DNA of 64,000 nucleotides from Pseudoteredinibacter isoporae (GTDB lineage: Bacteria > Pseudomonadota > Gammaproteobacteria > Pseudomonadales > Cellvibrionaceae). The stretch lies in NCBI RefSeq assembly GCF_011602085.1, contig NZ_JAAONY010000001.1:868001-932000 (forward strand), written 5' to 3'. Positions 24,828 through 32,565 of the stretch are shown here, piece after piece (positions within the stretch are counted from its first letter, which is position 1; each line of letters begins with the position of its first letter). Below the pieces are notes generated by a model, which worked only from the letters and a program-made list of their open reading frames with translations, ran no database searches and had not been told where the DNA came from. The translations under genes and the position numbers were made by a program.

Positions 24828-26321
24828 TCACGGCTTGTCTATATGGTGTTGGTGTTGCTCATGTTTATCGCTCAGGCTGATGTCCACGATGGTAAGTTCT
24901 TCCCGGACTTCAAACGTGAAAATTACCGTGTCACCAGGTTTGAATGATTCCAGATGGATGGATTGTTCAGCCAGAAAATCGAGTTCTGCTGCTGGCCTGC
25001 TCCACTTTTCAATGGCTTCCCGGCTGATATTCACAACGCGCCCCTGAAGGTCGATGCGGTTAATGGTTCCCTTTACGGTGGCTTGCTCATACTTCGATTC
25101 AGCCTCCGCATCCATGCGTTTGAAGTCTGAACTTTTGCTCGATTCTGAATCAATCAGAAAGTGGGCTGAACTTACGACGGTATCGCCGGCCTTGAGGCCT
25201 TCCAGAATTTCAATGTTGTCTGAAGTTACCCGACCAATTTTTACTGCCACCGATTTAAACTGGCCCTTGCCAAAAACAAGAACCACTCGATCCTGTTTGC
25301 CGGTTCGAATAACAGATTCCTTGGGCACCAAAATGACGTTTTCGCGCTTCTCGGCATGAATCACAATTTGGGCAAACATATTGGGCTTGAGTTGAAGGTT
25401 GGGATTGTCGAATTTTAATCGCACTCTTAAGGTGCGGGTTTTATTGTTTAAGCTTGGGTACACATAATCCACCGTGCCTTGCCAGGTTTTGCCTGGCAGA
25501 TAATCCAGACTCATGGTGACGGGCAATCCTTTGTGAATCAAAGCCGCATCTCGTTCGAATACTTCAGCTTCAACCCAAACCTGATTCAGCTTGGCAATGC
25601 TGAGTAGAGTATTGCCCGGTTGAACATAAAAACCCTCGCGGATTTTCAGATCAGAGACTACGCCCTCCTGGGGAGAGTAAAAGGTGATGGTTTGTTGCAC
25701 CTCACGTTTTTTCTCCAGCTCGCGGATAAACTCTGCGGATAAATGCAGGGCTTTCATACGATTGCGAGCCGCTTTGATTAGGGAGTTGTTATTTCGTTTG
25801 AGGGCAATCATCAGTTCCTCCTGTGCATTCACCAGCTCAGGGGAGTAGAGGGTATAAAGCGCCTGCCCCTTTTTCACTGGATTGCCCGCCGCTTTTACGT
25901 AGAGGTTTTCTACCCAGCCATCGATTCGTGGGTGAATGTGAATCAGTTTGTCTTCATCGTATTGCACATAGCCCACAGTAGAAATTTCATTGTTCAGGGC
26001 TTTTGATTCAACTTGGGCCGTTCTAATGCCCAGATTATTCACAATATGAGGGGCGATTTTCACAACTTCCGGGCCATGATCCGTGGAATTGTTCTCCTCG
26101 TCATAAACAGGAATTAAGGCCATCCCCATTGGTGATTTCCCGGGCTTGTCACGGCGATAGTTGGCGTCCATAGGGGCTACCCAATAGAGAGGCTTTTTCT
26201 CCATCGCGCCTTTGTCTGGAGTGGATGGCTCCCGGGAATTTGATAGAAAGTTTGATAAACCAAAACCAAGTGCTGCACCCAGCAGCAAAGTAATCAGTGC
26301 TTTTAATAACGTTGTATTCAT
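24828..26321 (-). CDS. cusB: Heavy-metal efflux periplasmic adaptor with C-terminal CusF-like domain
   Basis: A 497-residue membrane-fusion protein linking the CusA pump to an outer-membrane channel. One N-terminal membrane anchor (LLGAALGFGLSNFL) is followed by a heavy-metal-binding segment around residues 45-75 (YWVAPMDANYRRDKPG, then SPMGMALIPVY). The adaptor core follows, with GWVENLYVKAAGNPVKKGQ and TFYSPQEGVVSDLKIREG. From about residue 410 a CusF-type metal chaperone domain is attached (VKGTINRIDLQGRVVNISRE through PGDTVIFTFEV), so no separate cusF is needed. It is upstream of cusA and downstream of a Met/His/Cys-rich secreted protein on the same strand. Confidence 0.92.
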   Translation of the reverse strand: MNTTLLKALITLLLGAALGFGLSNFLSNSREPSTPDKGAMEKKPLYWVAPMDANYRRDKPGKSPMGMALIPVYDEENNSTDHGPEVVKIAPHIVNNLGIRTAQVESKALNNEISTVGYVQYDEDKLIHIHPRIDGWVENLYVKAAGNPVKKGQALYTLYSPELVNAQEELMIALKRNNNSLIKAARNRMKALHLSAEFIRELEKKREVQQTITFYSPQEGVVSDLKIREGFYVQPGNTLLSIAKLNQVWVEAEVFERDAALIHKGLPVTMSLDYLPGKTWQGTVDYVYPSLNNKTRTLRVRLKFDNPNLQLKPNMFAQIVIHAEKRENVILVPKESVIRTGKQDRVVLVFGKGQFKSVAVKIGRVTSDNIEILEGLKAGDTVVSSAHFLIDSESSKSSDFKRMDAEAESKYEQATVKGTINRIDLQGRVVNISREAIEKWSRPAAELDFLAEQSIHLESFKPGDTVIFTFEVREELTIVDISLSDKHEQHQHHIDKP

Positions 26322-26424
26322 AATCGCCCCCAGATAACACCGGGTATGTTTCTACGCAGATGCGCGAAAATAATTAACAGAAAAAGAGGGTGGGTACACG
26401 AATTTCAGGCGTACCGATTCTGTG

Positions 26425-26799
26425 TCAGGCGAGTATTGGCGGACGGAAGAGGGTGCTTGTCAGGGCTTTGGGTTGCCCGAGGGAGTCGCTGAAGCGGGCA
26501 TTGCTTATGCCTTCAAATTCCACCGTGGTTTGTTTGGAAAGCAGTGAAGAAATGTTGGTGCATGAGCTGCTCGGGCAGGAACAGTCTGCTCCACAGCAAT
26601 CGCTCATGCTATTCATCATCGTCTGGTGATCCATATCCCCGTGGGCCGGCTCGAGAGAATGGTTCATGCTGTCGTGGGACATGCTGTGTGAAGCATCCAT
26701 CGGCATTTCACAAGCAATATGGGCATAGGCGAGTGATTGGCCCAGCAGGGCAATCAGCATCGCGGCAGCAATCAGCGCTTGTGAAAGAGACTTAAACAT
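26425..26799 (-). CDS. Met/His/Cys-rich secreted protein, probable copper binding
   Basis: A 124-residue exported protein. The signal peptide spans roughly residues 1-25 (ALIAAAMLIALLGQSLAYA). The mature part is packed with metal ligands: CEMPMDASHSMSHDSMNHS, then HGDMDHQTMMNSM, then CCGADCSCPSSSC. It ends FRPPILA. Such small proteins commonly precede cusBA or cop genes and are thought to bind Cu(I) in the periplasm, though this one is not a recognised named family. It lies 103 bases ahead of cusB on the same strand and probably opens the efflux operon. Confidence 0.78.
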   Translation of the reverse strand: MFKSLSQALIAAAMLIALLGQSLAYAHIACEMPMDASHSMSHDSMNHSLEPAHGDMDHQTMMNSMSDCCGADCSCPSSSCTNISSLLSKQTTVEFEGISNARFSDSLGQPKALTSTLFRPPILA

Positions 26800-26880
26800 A
26801 GGTGTTCTAACGGGTTTCCGATTCAGTGAACGTATAATGCTAGGGCAATAGCAGATCGATGTAAATATGACCTTGTCGTC

Positions 26881-27285
26881 CTAGTTGAGTTCCAGCGTCA
26901 GTTCTTTGCCCAGATCCTGCACATCAAACCGCTTCAGGTTTTTTTCTGCTGGTCCTTTGGTAACCTGGCCTCGCTTGTCATAGCGCGCACCATGACAGGG
27001 GCAGATATAGCCCGCGTCATCAGGGGCCGTTTCGCATTTCTGGTGGGTGCATTGCATCAGACAGGCGGTATAGCTGCCGTCGTCCAACTGGGCAATTGAG
27101 ATGGGGTAACGCTCGTCAGGGTGGGCAATCAGCAGCTGCCCATTTTTGATCGCGGATTTGGGAATGCTCAAAGCCGATCCCTGTTGAGGCACAGCCAGCG
27201 GTTTGATGGTGCGCCCTCCGCAGGCAAACAGTAAGCCACTGCTGCCAACAACGCTGCTGCTCTTTATAAAATCACGGCGCTTCAT
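26881..27285 (-). CDS. Rieske [2Fe-2S] lipoprotein
   Basis: A 134-residue protein with a Tat-like start (MKRRDFIKSSSVVG) and a lipobox (LLFAC, Cys22), so it should be an envelope-anchored iron-sulfur protein. The Rieske ligands are Cys79 and His81 in QCTHQKC, and Cys95 and His98 in CPCHGARYD. Cys84 and Cys97 are placed for the usual disulfide. The short length and lack of a membrane anchor separate it from the cytochrome bc1 subunit. It resembles the free Rieske proteins found beside membrane redox genes. The ATG at 27285 is used because the upstream GTG adds only six residues ahead of the Tat motif. It is the last gene of a four-gene run with a cupin and a serine hydrolase. The redox partner is unknown. 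Confidence 0.9.
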   Translation of the reverse strand: MKRRDFIKSSSVVGSSGLLFACGGRTIKPLAVPQQGSALSIPKSAIKNGQLLIAHPDERYPISIAQLDDGSYTACLMQCTHQKCETAPDDAGYICPCHGARYDKRGQVTKGPAEKNLKRFDVQDLGKELTLELN

Positions 27286-27365
27286 AGGTTTTTCCGGTCT
27301 CACTTTGGATGTTCTTGTGGGGCATTGTTGTTTTTCGGCGGGTGTGTCAGTTCGGGCCTGGTCGC

Positions 27366-27746
27366 TTAGATCCAGGGTTGTTTATCTTGGGCAACGGTTT
27401 GTTCGGTTTGCTCTTTTCCCGTGTGTGCGGTGCTGCCAGGTTCAAACATTAAAAACTCGGTGCCCTCTTCGGCCTGGGGGCAATGTTCAACACCTTTGGG
27501 CACCACAAACAGTTCGCCTGGGTTGAGTACGATATCTCTGTCACGGAGTTTCAGGGTGAGCTGACCTTTATGAACGAAAAATAATTCATCTTCATTGTCA
27601 TGGCTGTGCCAAACCAGCTCACCCTGGCCTTTGGCGATCTTGACCAATTGACCGTTACATTCCGCGATGATTTTAGGTGACCAGTGATCGTCAAACCGGG
27701 AAAACTTTTCTTCAAGAGAAACCGATTTCTTGTTTTCATTGGCCAT
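27366..27746 (-). CDS. Single-domain cupin protein
   Basis: A 126-residue cytoplasmic cupin. Motif 1 is GELVWHSHDNEDELFFVHKG with metal ligands His47, His49 and Glu54. Motif 2 is PGELFVVPKGVEHCP with His88. Both metal sites are complete, so it should bind Fe, Mn or Zn. The long tail from about residue 100 is polar and poorly conserved in appearance. The ATG at 27746 (MANENKKSVS) overlaps the stop region of the preceding small gene. GAGGAC lies upstream. Cupins of this size with intact ligands include mannose-6-phosphate isomerase-like and dioxygenase-like proteins, so the reaction cannot be named. Confidence 0.88.
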   Translation of the reverse strand: MANENKKSVSLEEKFSRFDDHWSPKIIAECNGQLVKIAKGQGELVWHSHDNEDELFFVHKGQLTLKLRDRDIVLNPGELFVVPKGVEHCPQAEEGTEFLMFEPGSTAHTGKEQTEQTVAQDKQPWI

Positions 27747-27747
27747 T

Positions 27748-28050
27748 TTACAAACTGTCCTCATGCAGGCTGGCTTTGACCAGTTCCAGTGCTTGTTTGT
27801 CGCTGAAACCCTCGGCTTTCAGGGCCAAAAATAGCTTACGAATGTACTTGGCTTTGTCTTTAATGAACTGGTCGTCATTCAGGATAGCGGCATTGGCGCG
27901 CATCTTGATATGCAACTGACGTTCCAGCTCATGGGTGAGCGGGTCTTTGACAAAAGGATTGGCGGTGCCGCTGGCACTGCCAATGATAGCGACGCCCATC
28001 GCCGCAATGACGAGGCTTTGTTTTAGTTTGAATTTTATATCGTATGTCAT
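27748..28050 (-). CDS. Small secreted protein, unknown function
   Basis: A 100-residue protein with an N-terminal signal or anchor (KQSLVIAAMGVAIIGSASG) and a helical, charged mature part (HELERQLHIKMRANAAI, then IKDKAKYIRKLFLALKAEGF). No cysteines or catalytic motifs are seen. The ATG at 28050 is preferred because GAGGGAAG lies upstream, formed partly by the end of the preceding serine hydrolase gene. It lies between the serine hydrolase and cupin genes with small overlaps, so cotranscription is likely. I do not recognise it. Confidence 0.72.
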   Translation of the reverse strand: MTYDIKFKLKQSLVIAAMGVAIIGSASGTANPFVKDPLTHELERQLHIKMRANAAILNDDQFIKDKAKYIRKLFLALKAEGFSDKQALELVKASLHEDSL

Positions 28051-28061
28051 AGTAACTTCCC

Positions 28062-29225
28062 TCAATGATCGTCCACTTGATGTGTTGAAGAATGCTTCAT
28101 GGCTTTCACCAGTGCGCGAGTAATATCAACTGCGCTGGCTTCGGCTTTTTGAATATTACCTTCATTGACCGTGATGGCCACGGCGGTATCCAGCGTGGGC
28201 AATAATGTCAGCAGGCAATACCACATGGTATTGGAACCGTTATGCCAAATCACCTGGCCATCGGCCAGTGGGTCGTGTGCTTTGATCACCCAGCCTTTGG
28301 CATAGCTATCCAATTCGGCGGTATGCAATGCCTTATATTGTGCACTATCCAGATAATCGCTTTCGCCCCGAGCGCCTTTCATATGCTCCTGAGCATAACG
28401 GGCCAGATCACTGAGGCTCATGTGAACATTACCTGCCGGCCCCATCACTTTGGGGTTGTCCGAGCTGGTTTGAACGGCAAACTTGAATCCGAATATGGAT
28501 TTATGACCTCGCGGTTGATCGATGCCGTTACTGTTGTCTTTGGGTGGGCCGAAACCGGCCGAGTTCAGGGCCAGCGGCTCGAATAGTTCTTCCCGCATCA
28601 GGGTTTCCCAACCTTTATTGGTGGCCTGTTCGGCGAGGACGGCCGCAATGGTATATCCCACATTGGAATACTGGAAGGCGGTGCCGGCCTGACTGTCGGT
28701 GGGTTTGTTCAACACACCCTGCACTGCGGCCAGTCGTTCTTTGTGCAGAGCTTCGTCCGTTTCCGGGTCGTCGCTAAACAAGAGCAGCAGCGAAAAATTT
28801 GCCGGTGCTCCCGAGCTGTGATGCAAGAGATGTTTCAGGGTGACCTTATTCCAGTCACTGTGTCGGGGGTTTTCTCCACCGGGAATGAGATCAAGATTTT
28901 GATCCCAGCTCAAAATACCTTTCTCGACAAGGCGGGCAATTACCGTTGCGGTCATGGATTTGGTTACGGAGCCCAAATGCCATTTGTCATCAACGGTCAG
29001 TTTTTCAGGGCTGCCTTTTTTGCGCAGGCCCTCGCTGGCCAGTGCCTGGATGTTATTGCCACGAATGACAACCCCGGCAATGCCAATCAGATCTTTGGAT
29101 TGTTGATGCTGTTTGAGTTCCGCTTCCAGTGTGGCTTGCAAATCGGAGGATTGAGCAGAGCTCATAAGACATAGACTCCAGCAGCAGAGGCCTACAGCAA
29201 TATTAACTATCGACACTCGTTTCAT
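28062..29225 (-). CDS. Beta-lactamase-fold serine hydrolase (class C/esterase family)
   Basis: A 387-residue exported serine hydrolase of the AmpC/esterase EstB/PBP4-like family. The signal peptide ends near residue 25 (CLMSSAQ). Catalytic motifs are SVTK (Ser86 to Lys89), Tyr-Ser-Asn at 186-188 in FQYSNVGYT, and HNG in VIWHNGSN near residue 337, which replaces the KTG of true beta-lactamases. Family members with HxG often act as esterases or D-amino-acid peptidases, so antibiotic resistance should not be assumed. It opens a run with a small secreted protein, a cupin and a Rieske lipoprotein. A 16-bp palindrome lies upstream and may control it. Confidence 0.88.
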   Translation of the reverse strand: MKRVSIVNIAVGLCCWSLCLMSSAQSSDLQATLEAELKQHQQSKDLIGIAGVVIRGNNIQALASEGLRKKGSPEKLTVDDKWHLGSVTKSMTATVIARLVEKGILSWDQNLDLIPGGENPRHSDWNKVTLKHLLHHSSGAPANFSLLLLFSDDPETDEALHKERLAAVQGVLNKPTDSQAGTAFQYSNVGYTIAAVLAEQATNKGWETLMREELFEPLALNSAGFGPPKDNSNGIDQPRGHKSIFGFKFAVQTSSDNPKVMGPAGNVHMSLSDLARYAQEHMKGARGESDYLDSAQYKALHTAELDSYAKGWVIKAHDPLADGQVIWHNGSNTMWYCLLTLLPTLDTAVAITVNEGNIQKAEASAVDITRALVKAMKHSSTHQVDDH

Positions 29226-29282
29226 TTAATGGGCCCTTGTTTCAGAGGGGTTCTTTCGGTCGTTCGTTAAAGCTAATGCACC

Positions 29283-29298
29283 GTTCACAAGTGTGAAC
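29283..29298. promoter_or_regulatory. 16-bp palindrome in a divergent promoter region
   Basis: GTTCACA (29283-29289) and TGTGAAC (29292-29298) form a perfect dyad with a two-base centre. It lies between the serine hydrolase gene on the minus strand and the M16 peptidase gene on the plus strand, so one regulator could act on both. No regulator gene is adjacent. Confidence 0.45.
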
Positions 29299-29470
29299 AG
29301 GCCTTGGGGCATATTATCACTAAATCAAAGCCGGAACTGTGCGAGGAACTGAAAATCGGTTTATTGTCACGGTTCAACGTGTTACGGGTGGCGAGACATT
29401 GTTAACGATTGGCACGCCAATCATAATGCCGAAGAGCGCAGCTTTAAGAAGAATCACTAGAGGAAGCGAA

Positions 29471-30844
29471 ATGCAAAGATATCAAGCATGGGCCCGCAAT
29501 ATACGGCGAGGCCTGCTGGTTTTGGGGGCGGGTCTCAGTTTGGGACTGTCGACGCAGTTATCTGCCCAGACCACGGCGGAGGACGTTAAGACCTTTACCT
29601 TGAAGAATGGCATGGAATTTATGGTGGTGGAGGATGGTTCCATCCCCAATGCCAATATGTACCTGTTCTGGAAGGTCGGTTCTCGAAATGAGGTGCCTGG
29701 TATCACTGGCCTTTCTCATTTCTTCGAACATATGATGTTCAACGGTGCAAAAAAATACGGTCCAAAACAATTTGACCGAGTGATGGAAGCCAATGGTGGT
29801 GCAAACAATGCGTATACCACCGAGGACGTTACCGTCTACACTGACTGGTTCCCGGCCAATGCTCTGGAAACCATTTTTGATCTGGAATCCGATCGTATTG
29901 CCCATTTGAAAATCGATGAGAAGATGGTCGAGAGTGAGCGCGGTGTTGTCACCTCCGAGCGCAGTACGGGTTTGGAAAATTCCAATGTCCGTCTGATGAT
30001 GATGGAATTGAAAGGCATCGCCTTTCGGGCTCATCCTTACAGTTGGCCAGTGATTGGGCATCAGTCTGATATCGATAACTGGAGCATCGAGGATTTGCGG
30101 GCCTTCCACCGTCGTTATTACGCGCCAAATAACGGTCTGGTTGTTATCGCCGGCGATGTCGACGCAAAAGAAGTGGAGCGTCTGGCGAGAAAATACCTGG
30201 GCAGCATTCCTGCTCAACCCGAGCCTCGAAAAATTCACACCGTTGAGCCTGAACAAAAAGGTGAGCGTCGTGGCTATGTGCAAAAGGGATCTGTTTCCAG
30301 CCCGAACATCATGATGGGTTTCCATGTGCCCAACAGCCGCCATGACGATTACTACCCGTTGGCGATGGTTGAGAGCATTTTGAGTGGTGATGACAGTGCG
30401 CGCTTGAATCGTGCGTTGGTTGATCAGAAACAGCTGGCGACCAATGTTTGGGCCTATTTCCCGCAGAGTATTGATCCGAATCTGTTTTATATTTTCGCAA
30501 CAGCTGCCGAAGGCGTATCCGTCGAAGCGCTGGAAAAAGGTATTATTGAAGAGCTGGCCAAGCTGAGTGCTGAACCGGTGAGCGAAAAGGAGCTGCAGAA
30601 AGTGAAAAACCAGGCCCAGGTCGGTTTGTATCGTACGTTGTCGACCATTAACGGCAAGGCCGACACGCTGGGTACCTACCAGATTTATTTTGGTGACTAT
30701 AAAAAAATGTTCGATGCTTCCAAAGATATGGCCGAGGTCAGCGCTGAAGATGTTCAGCGTGTTGCGAAAACCTATTTTCGCAAGGCCAATCGCAGTGTGA
30801 TGATTTTGGATAAACATGCCGACAGCAAAGAGGGAGATCGATAA
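29471..30844 (+). CDS. M16 family zinc metallopeptidase, active subunit
   Basis: A 457-residue exported insulinase-family peptidase. A signal peptide (LLVLGAGLSLGLSTQLSAQ) is followed by the inverted zinc motif HFFEH in LSHFFEHMMFNGAKKYG and the distal Glu in MVESERGVVTSE, so the site is complete. The C-terminal half holds the second M16 domain. ATG 29471 has AGAGGA upstream, while the earlier ATG at 29339 lacks a site and would bury the signal peptide. The next gene overlaps it by one base and encodes a partner lacking the zinc motif. Such pairs work as heterodimers in the envelope of many proteobacteria. The substrates are unknown. Confidence 0.9.
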   Translation: MQRYQAWARNIRRGLLVLGAGLSLGLSTQLSAQTTAEDVKTFTLKNGMEFMVVEDGSIPNANMYLFWKVGSRNEVPGITGLSHFFEHMMFNGAKKYGPKQFDRVMEANGGANNAYTTEDVTVYTDWFPANALETIFDLESDRIAHLKIDEKMVESERGVVTSERSTGLENSNVRLMMMELKGIAFRAHPYSWPVIGHQSDIDNWSIEDLRAFHRRYYAPNNGLVVIAGDVDAKEVERLARKYLGSIPAQPEPRKIHTVEPEQKGERRGYVQKGSVSSPNIMMGFHVPNSRHDDYYPLAMVESILSGDDSARLNRALVDQKQLATNVWAYFPQSIDPNLFYIFATAAEGVSVEALEKGIIEELAKLSAEPVSEKELQKVKNQAQVGLYRTLSTINGKADTLGTYQIYFGDYKKMFDASKDMAEVSAEDVQRVAKTYFRKANRSVMILDKHADSKEGDR

Positions 30845-32223
30845 TGAAACGTTTTACTCAGATGAGTCTCTTATCCGGTCTCTTGCTTGCCAGCCAGTGG
30901 GTGTTGGCGGCGTTTTCCATGCCGGACTATGAAAAGTACACTATGGACAACGGTCTGGATGTTTATTTGATGCGTCAGGATGAAGTGCCTCTGGTGGATG
31001 TGGTTGTCGCTGTTAAAGCCGGTGCGGTTCAGGACGGCAAACAATATGGTCTGGCGGAGTTTACCGCTGAAGCTCTGAAGTTTGGTGCGGCCGGAAAAAG
31101 TAAAATTCAGCTGGAAGACGAAATTGCATTTTACGGTGCAGATTTTGGTGGCGGTGCAGGCACAGAGATGACCACTCTCAGCATGTCCTACGCGAAAAAA
31201 GATGGCGATATTATGCTGCCACTGTTGGCGGATATGTTGTTGCGCCCCGATTTTGATCAGGCTGAAATCGATAAATACCAAAAGCGCCTTGGTGCCCTGT
31301 TAAAACAAAATCGCGAAAGCCCAAGGGCAATGATTGGCGATTTGTTTAATCATTTGTATTACGGCAAGCACCCTTATGCCAATCCTTCTTCGGGCAATGA
31401 AAAAACCGTGGCGACCATTAGTCGTGATGACATCAAAGGTTTTTATCAGGATTATTTTACGCCTGACAATGCTGCCCTGATTGTCGTTGGCGACATTGAT
31501 CCGAAAGCGATGAAAGCCAAGTTGGCAAAGCACTTCGCCCAATGGAAGGGCAAGGCGAAAGCCAAGACGTCATTGGAGGCTATCGAAGCTCCCAAGAAAG
31601 CTCGTGTATTGCTGGTGAACAAAGGCGACTCAAAAGAAACGCGTTTTATCATCGGTGGTCCGGGTATTGCGGTGGGTGATAAAAATGAAGTGCCGCTGTC
31701 TGTGATCAATACCATTTTGGGTGGCCGCTTCACGTCCTGGTTGAACGATGAGCTGCGCGTAAACTCCGGTTTGACTTATGGTGCTCGCAGCAGCTTCAGT
31801 AAGGAATCGAAAGCGGGCCTGTTCAGAATCAGTACCTTTACTAAAACCGAAACCACGTTTGAGGCGTTGGATCTGGCTTTGAAAACCTATCAGCGTTTAT
31901 GGGATCAAGGTATCGATCAGAAAACCCTGGATTCGGCCAAAGCGTATGTGAACGGTCTGTTTCCGCCGCGTTTTGAAACCTCTTCTCAATTGTCGGGTTT
32001 GTTGGCCACCATGTGGGCTTTTGATTTGGGCGATGAAGTGATTAACGATTTTGAATCCAAGGTCGGCGCTTTGGATGTCGCGTTAGCGAATCAACTGGCC
32101 AAAAGCCAGTTCCCACGTGAAAATCTCCAGTTTGTGCTGATTGGCAAGGCGGACGATATTCGTGAAAAGGCCAAGCAATATGGTGAAGTGACCGAGGTGG
32201 ATATCAAGGACTTCTACCATTGA
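30844..32223 (+). CDS. M16 family protein, inactive partner subunit
   Basis: A 459-residue M16-fold protein with a signal peptide (LLSGLLLASQWVLA). At the place of HxxEH it reads LAEFTAEALKFGA, so the zinc ligands are gone and it cannot be catalytic. A glycine-rich segment and the later RFETSSQLSGLLATMW block typical of the non-catalytic subunit are present. It begins one base inside the stop codon of the active M16 gene, which argues for coupled translation and a heterodimer. It is followed by a strong terminator. Confidence 0.9.
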   Translation: MKRFTQMSLLSGLLLASQWVLAAFSMPDYEKYTMDNGLDVYLMRQDEVPLVDVVVAVKAGAVQDGKQYGLAEFTAEALKFGAAGKSKIQLEDEIAFYGADFGGGAGTEMTTLSMSYAKKDGDIMLPLLADMLLRPDFDQAEIDKYQKRLGALLKQNRESPRAMIGDLFNHLYYGKHPYANPSSGNEKTVATISRDDIKGFYQDYFTPDNAALIVVGDIDPKAMKAKLAKHFAQWKGKAKAKTSLEAIEAPKKARVLLVNKGDSKETRFIIGGPGIAVGDKNEVPLSVINTILGGRFTSWLNDELRVNSGLTYGARSSFSKESKAGLFRISTFTKTETTFEALDLALKTYQRLWDQGIDQKTLDSAKAYVNGLFPPRFETSSQLSGLLATMWAFDLGDEVINDFESKVGALDVALANQLAKSQFPRENLQFVLIGKADDIREKAKQYGEVTEVDIKDFYH

Positions 32224-32264
32224 TCTCCACCATTGAGATCGGCTATTGATCGCTGATTGCAACT

Positions 32265-32300
32265 ACACAAAACCGGCCGCTTTCGCGGCCGGTTTTGTGT
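32265..32300 (+). terminator. Strong hairpin terminator after the M16 pair
   Basis: A perfect 16-bp stem, 32265-32280 with 32285-32300, has a four-base loop. The GC core GGCCGC/GCGGCC is flanked by AAAA and TTTTGTGT. It ends the M16 operon and would also read as a terminator from the other strand. Confidence 0.88.
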
Positions 32301-32374
32301 CTGGTACTTACTGGCTTGACGGCACTTAAATCCTTCTTTGGCCTGTCCTTTCTCAATGTGACGGGAGAGGCATG

Positions 32375-32467
32375 ATGACAAAGCCCGATAACAAACGGCC
32401 ATCTTCGCGGAGTGCTTTGAAAGCCCGCACCGTTGTAGGGTTTACGCCGTTAAGAAATCTTTCTTAA
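32375..32467 (+). CDS. Possible 30-residue basic leader peptide
   Basis: A short frame reading MTKPDNKRPSSRSALKARTV and then VGFTPLRNLS, with GGGAG seven bases upstream of the ATG. Seven of its 30 residues are Lys or Arg. Its stop codon lies inside a palindrome, an arrangement that would suit a leader peptide controlling tkt. Codon use cannot be judged at this length, so it may be chance. Confidence 0.3.
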   Translation: MTKPDNKRPSSRSALKARTVVGFTPLRNLS

Positions 32468-32471
32468 CGGC
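32446..32471. promoter_or_regulatory. Palindrome with 12-bp arms before tkt
   Basis: GCCGTTAAGAAA (32446-32457) and TTTCTTAACGGC (32460-32471) are perfect arms around a two-base centre. It may be an operator or an RNA hairpin ending the short upstream ORF. No long T tract follows. Confidence 0.5.
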
Positions 32472-32565
32472 CTTTACCTGCCCCCCAAGAAAAGGGAAAA
32501 TAGCGCCCATTTTCCAGCCCCAGGCTGTGTACTTTTTGACCTATTAGCCCTCTCAGGAGCTCTTT

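Larger units (their letters stand above)
32301..32565 (+). other. Leader region before tkt
   Basis: After the terminator this stretch holds a possible 30-residue ORF (32375-32467), a 12-bp-arm palindrome around its stop codon (32446-32471), and a smaller inverted repeat GGAAAAT (32495-32501) with ATTTTCC (32509-32515). The tkt ribosome binding site AGGAG precedes the ATG at 32566. I see no clear sigma-70 promoter or riboswitch. Confidence 0.5.

Noticed and set aside
28062-29225. Beta-lactamase resistance gene
   Set aside because: The third motif is HNG rather than KTG and no LysR partner is adjacent, so an esterase or peptidase-like role is equally likely. Resistance is not claimed.
29558-30817. 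419-residue open frame on the minus strand over the M16 gene
   Set aside because: It lies wholly opposite a clear M16 peptidase with signal peptide and zinc motif, has no ribosome binding site, and its composition mirrors the coding strand.
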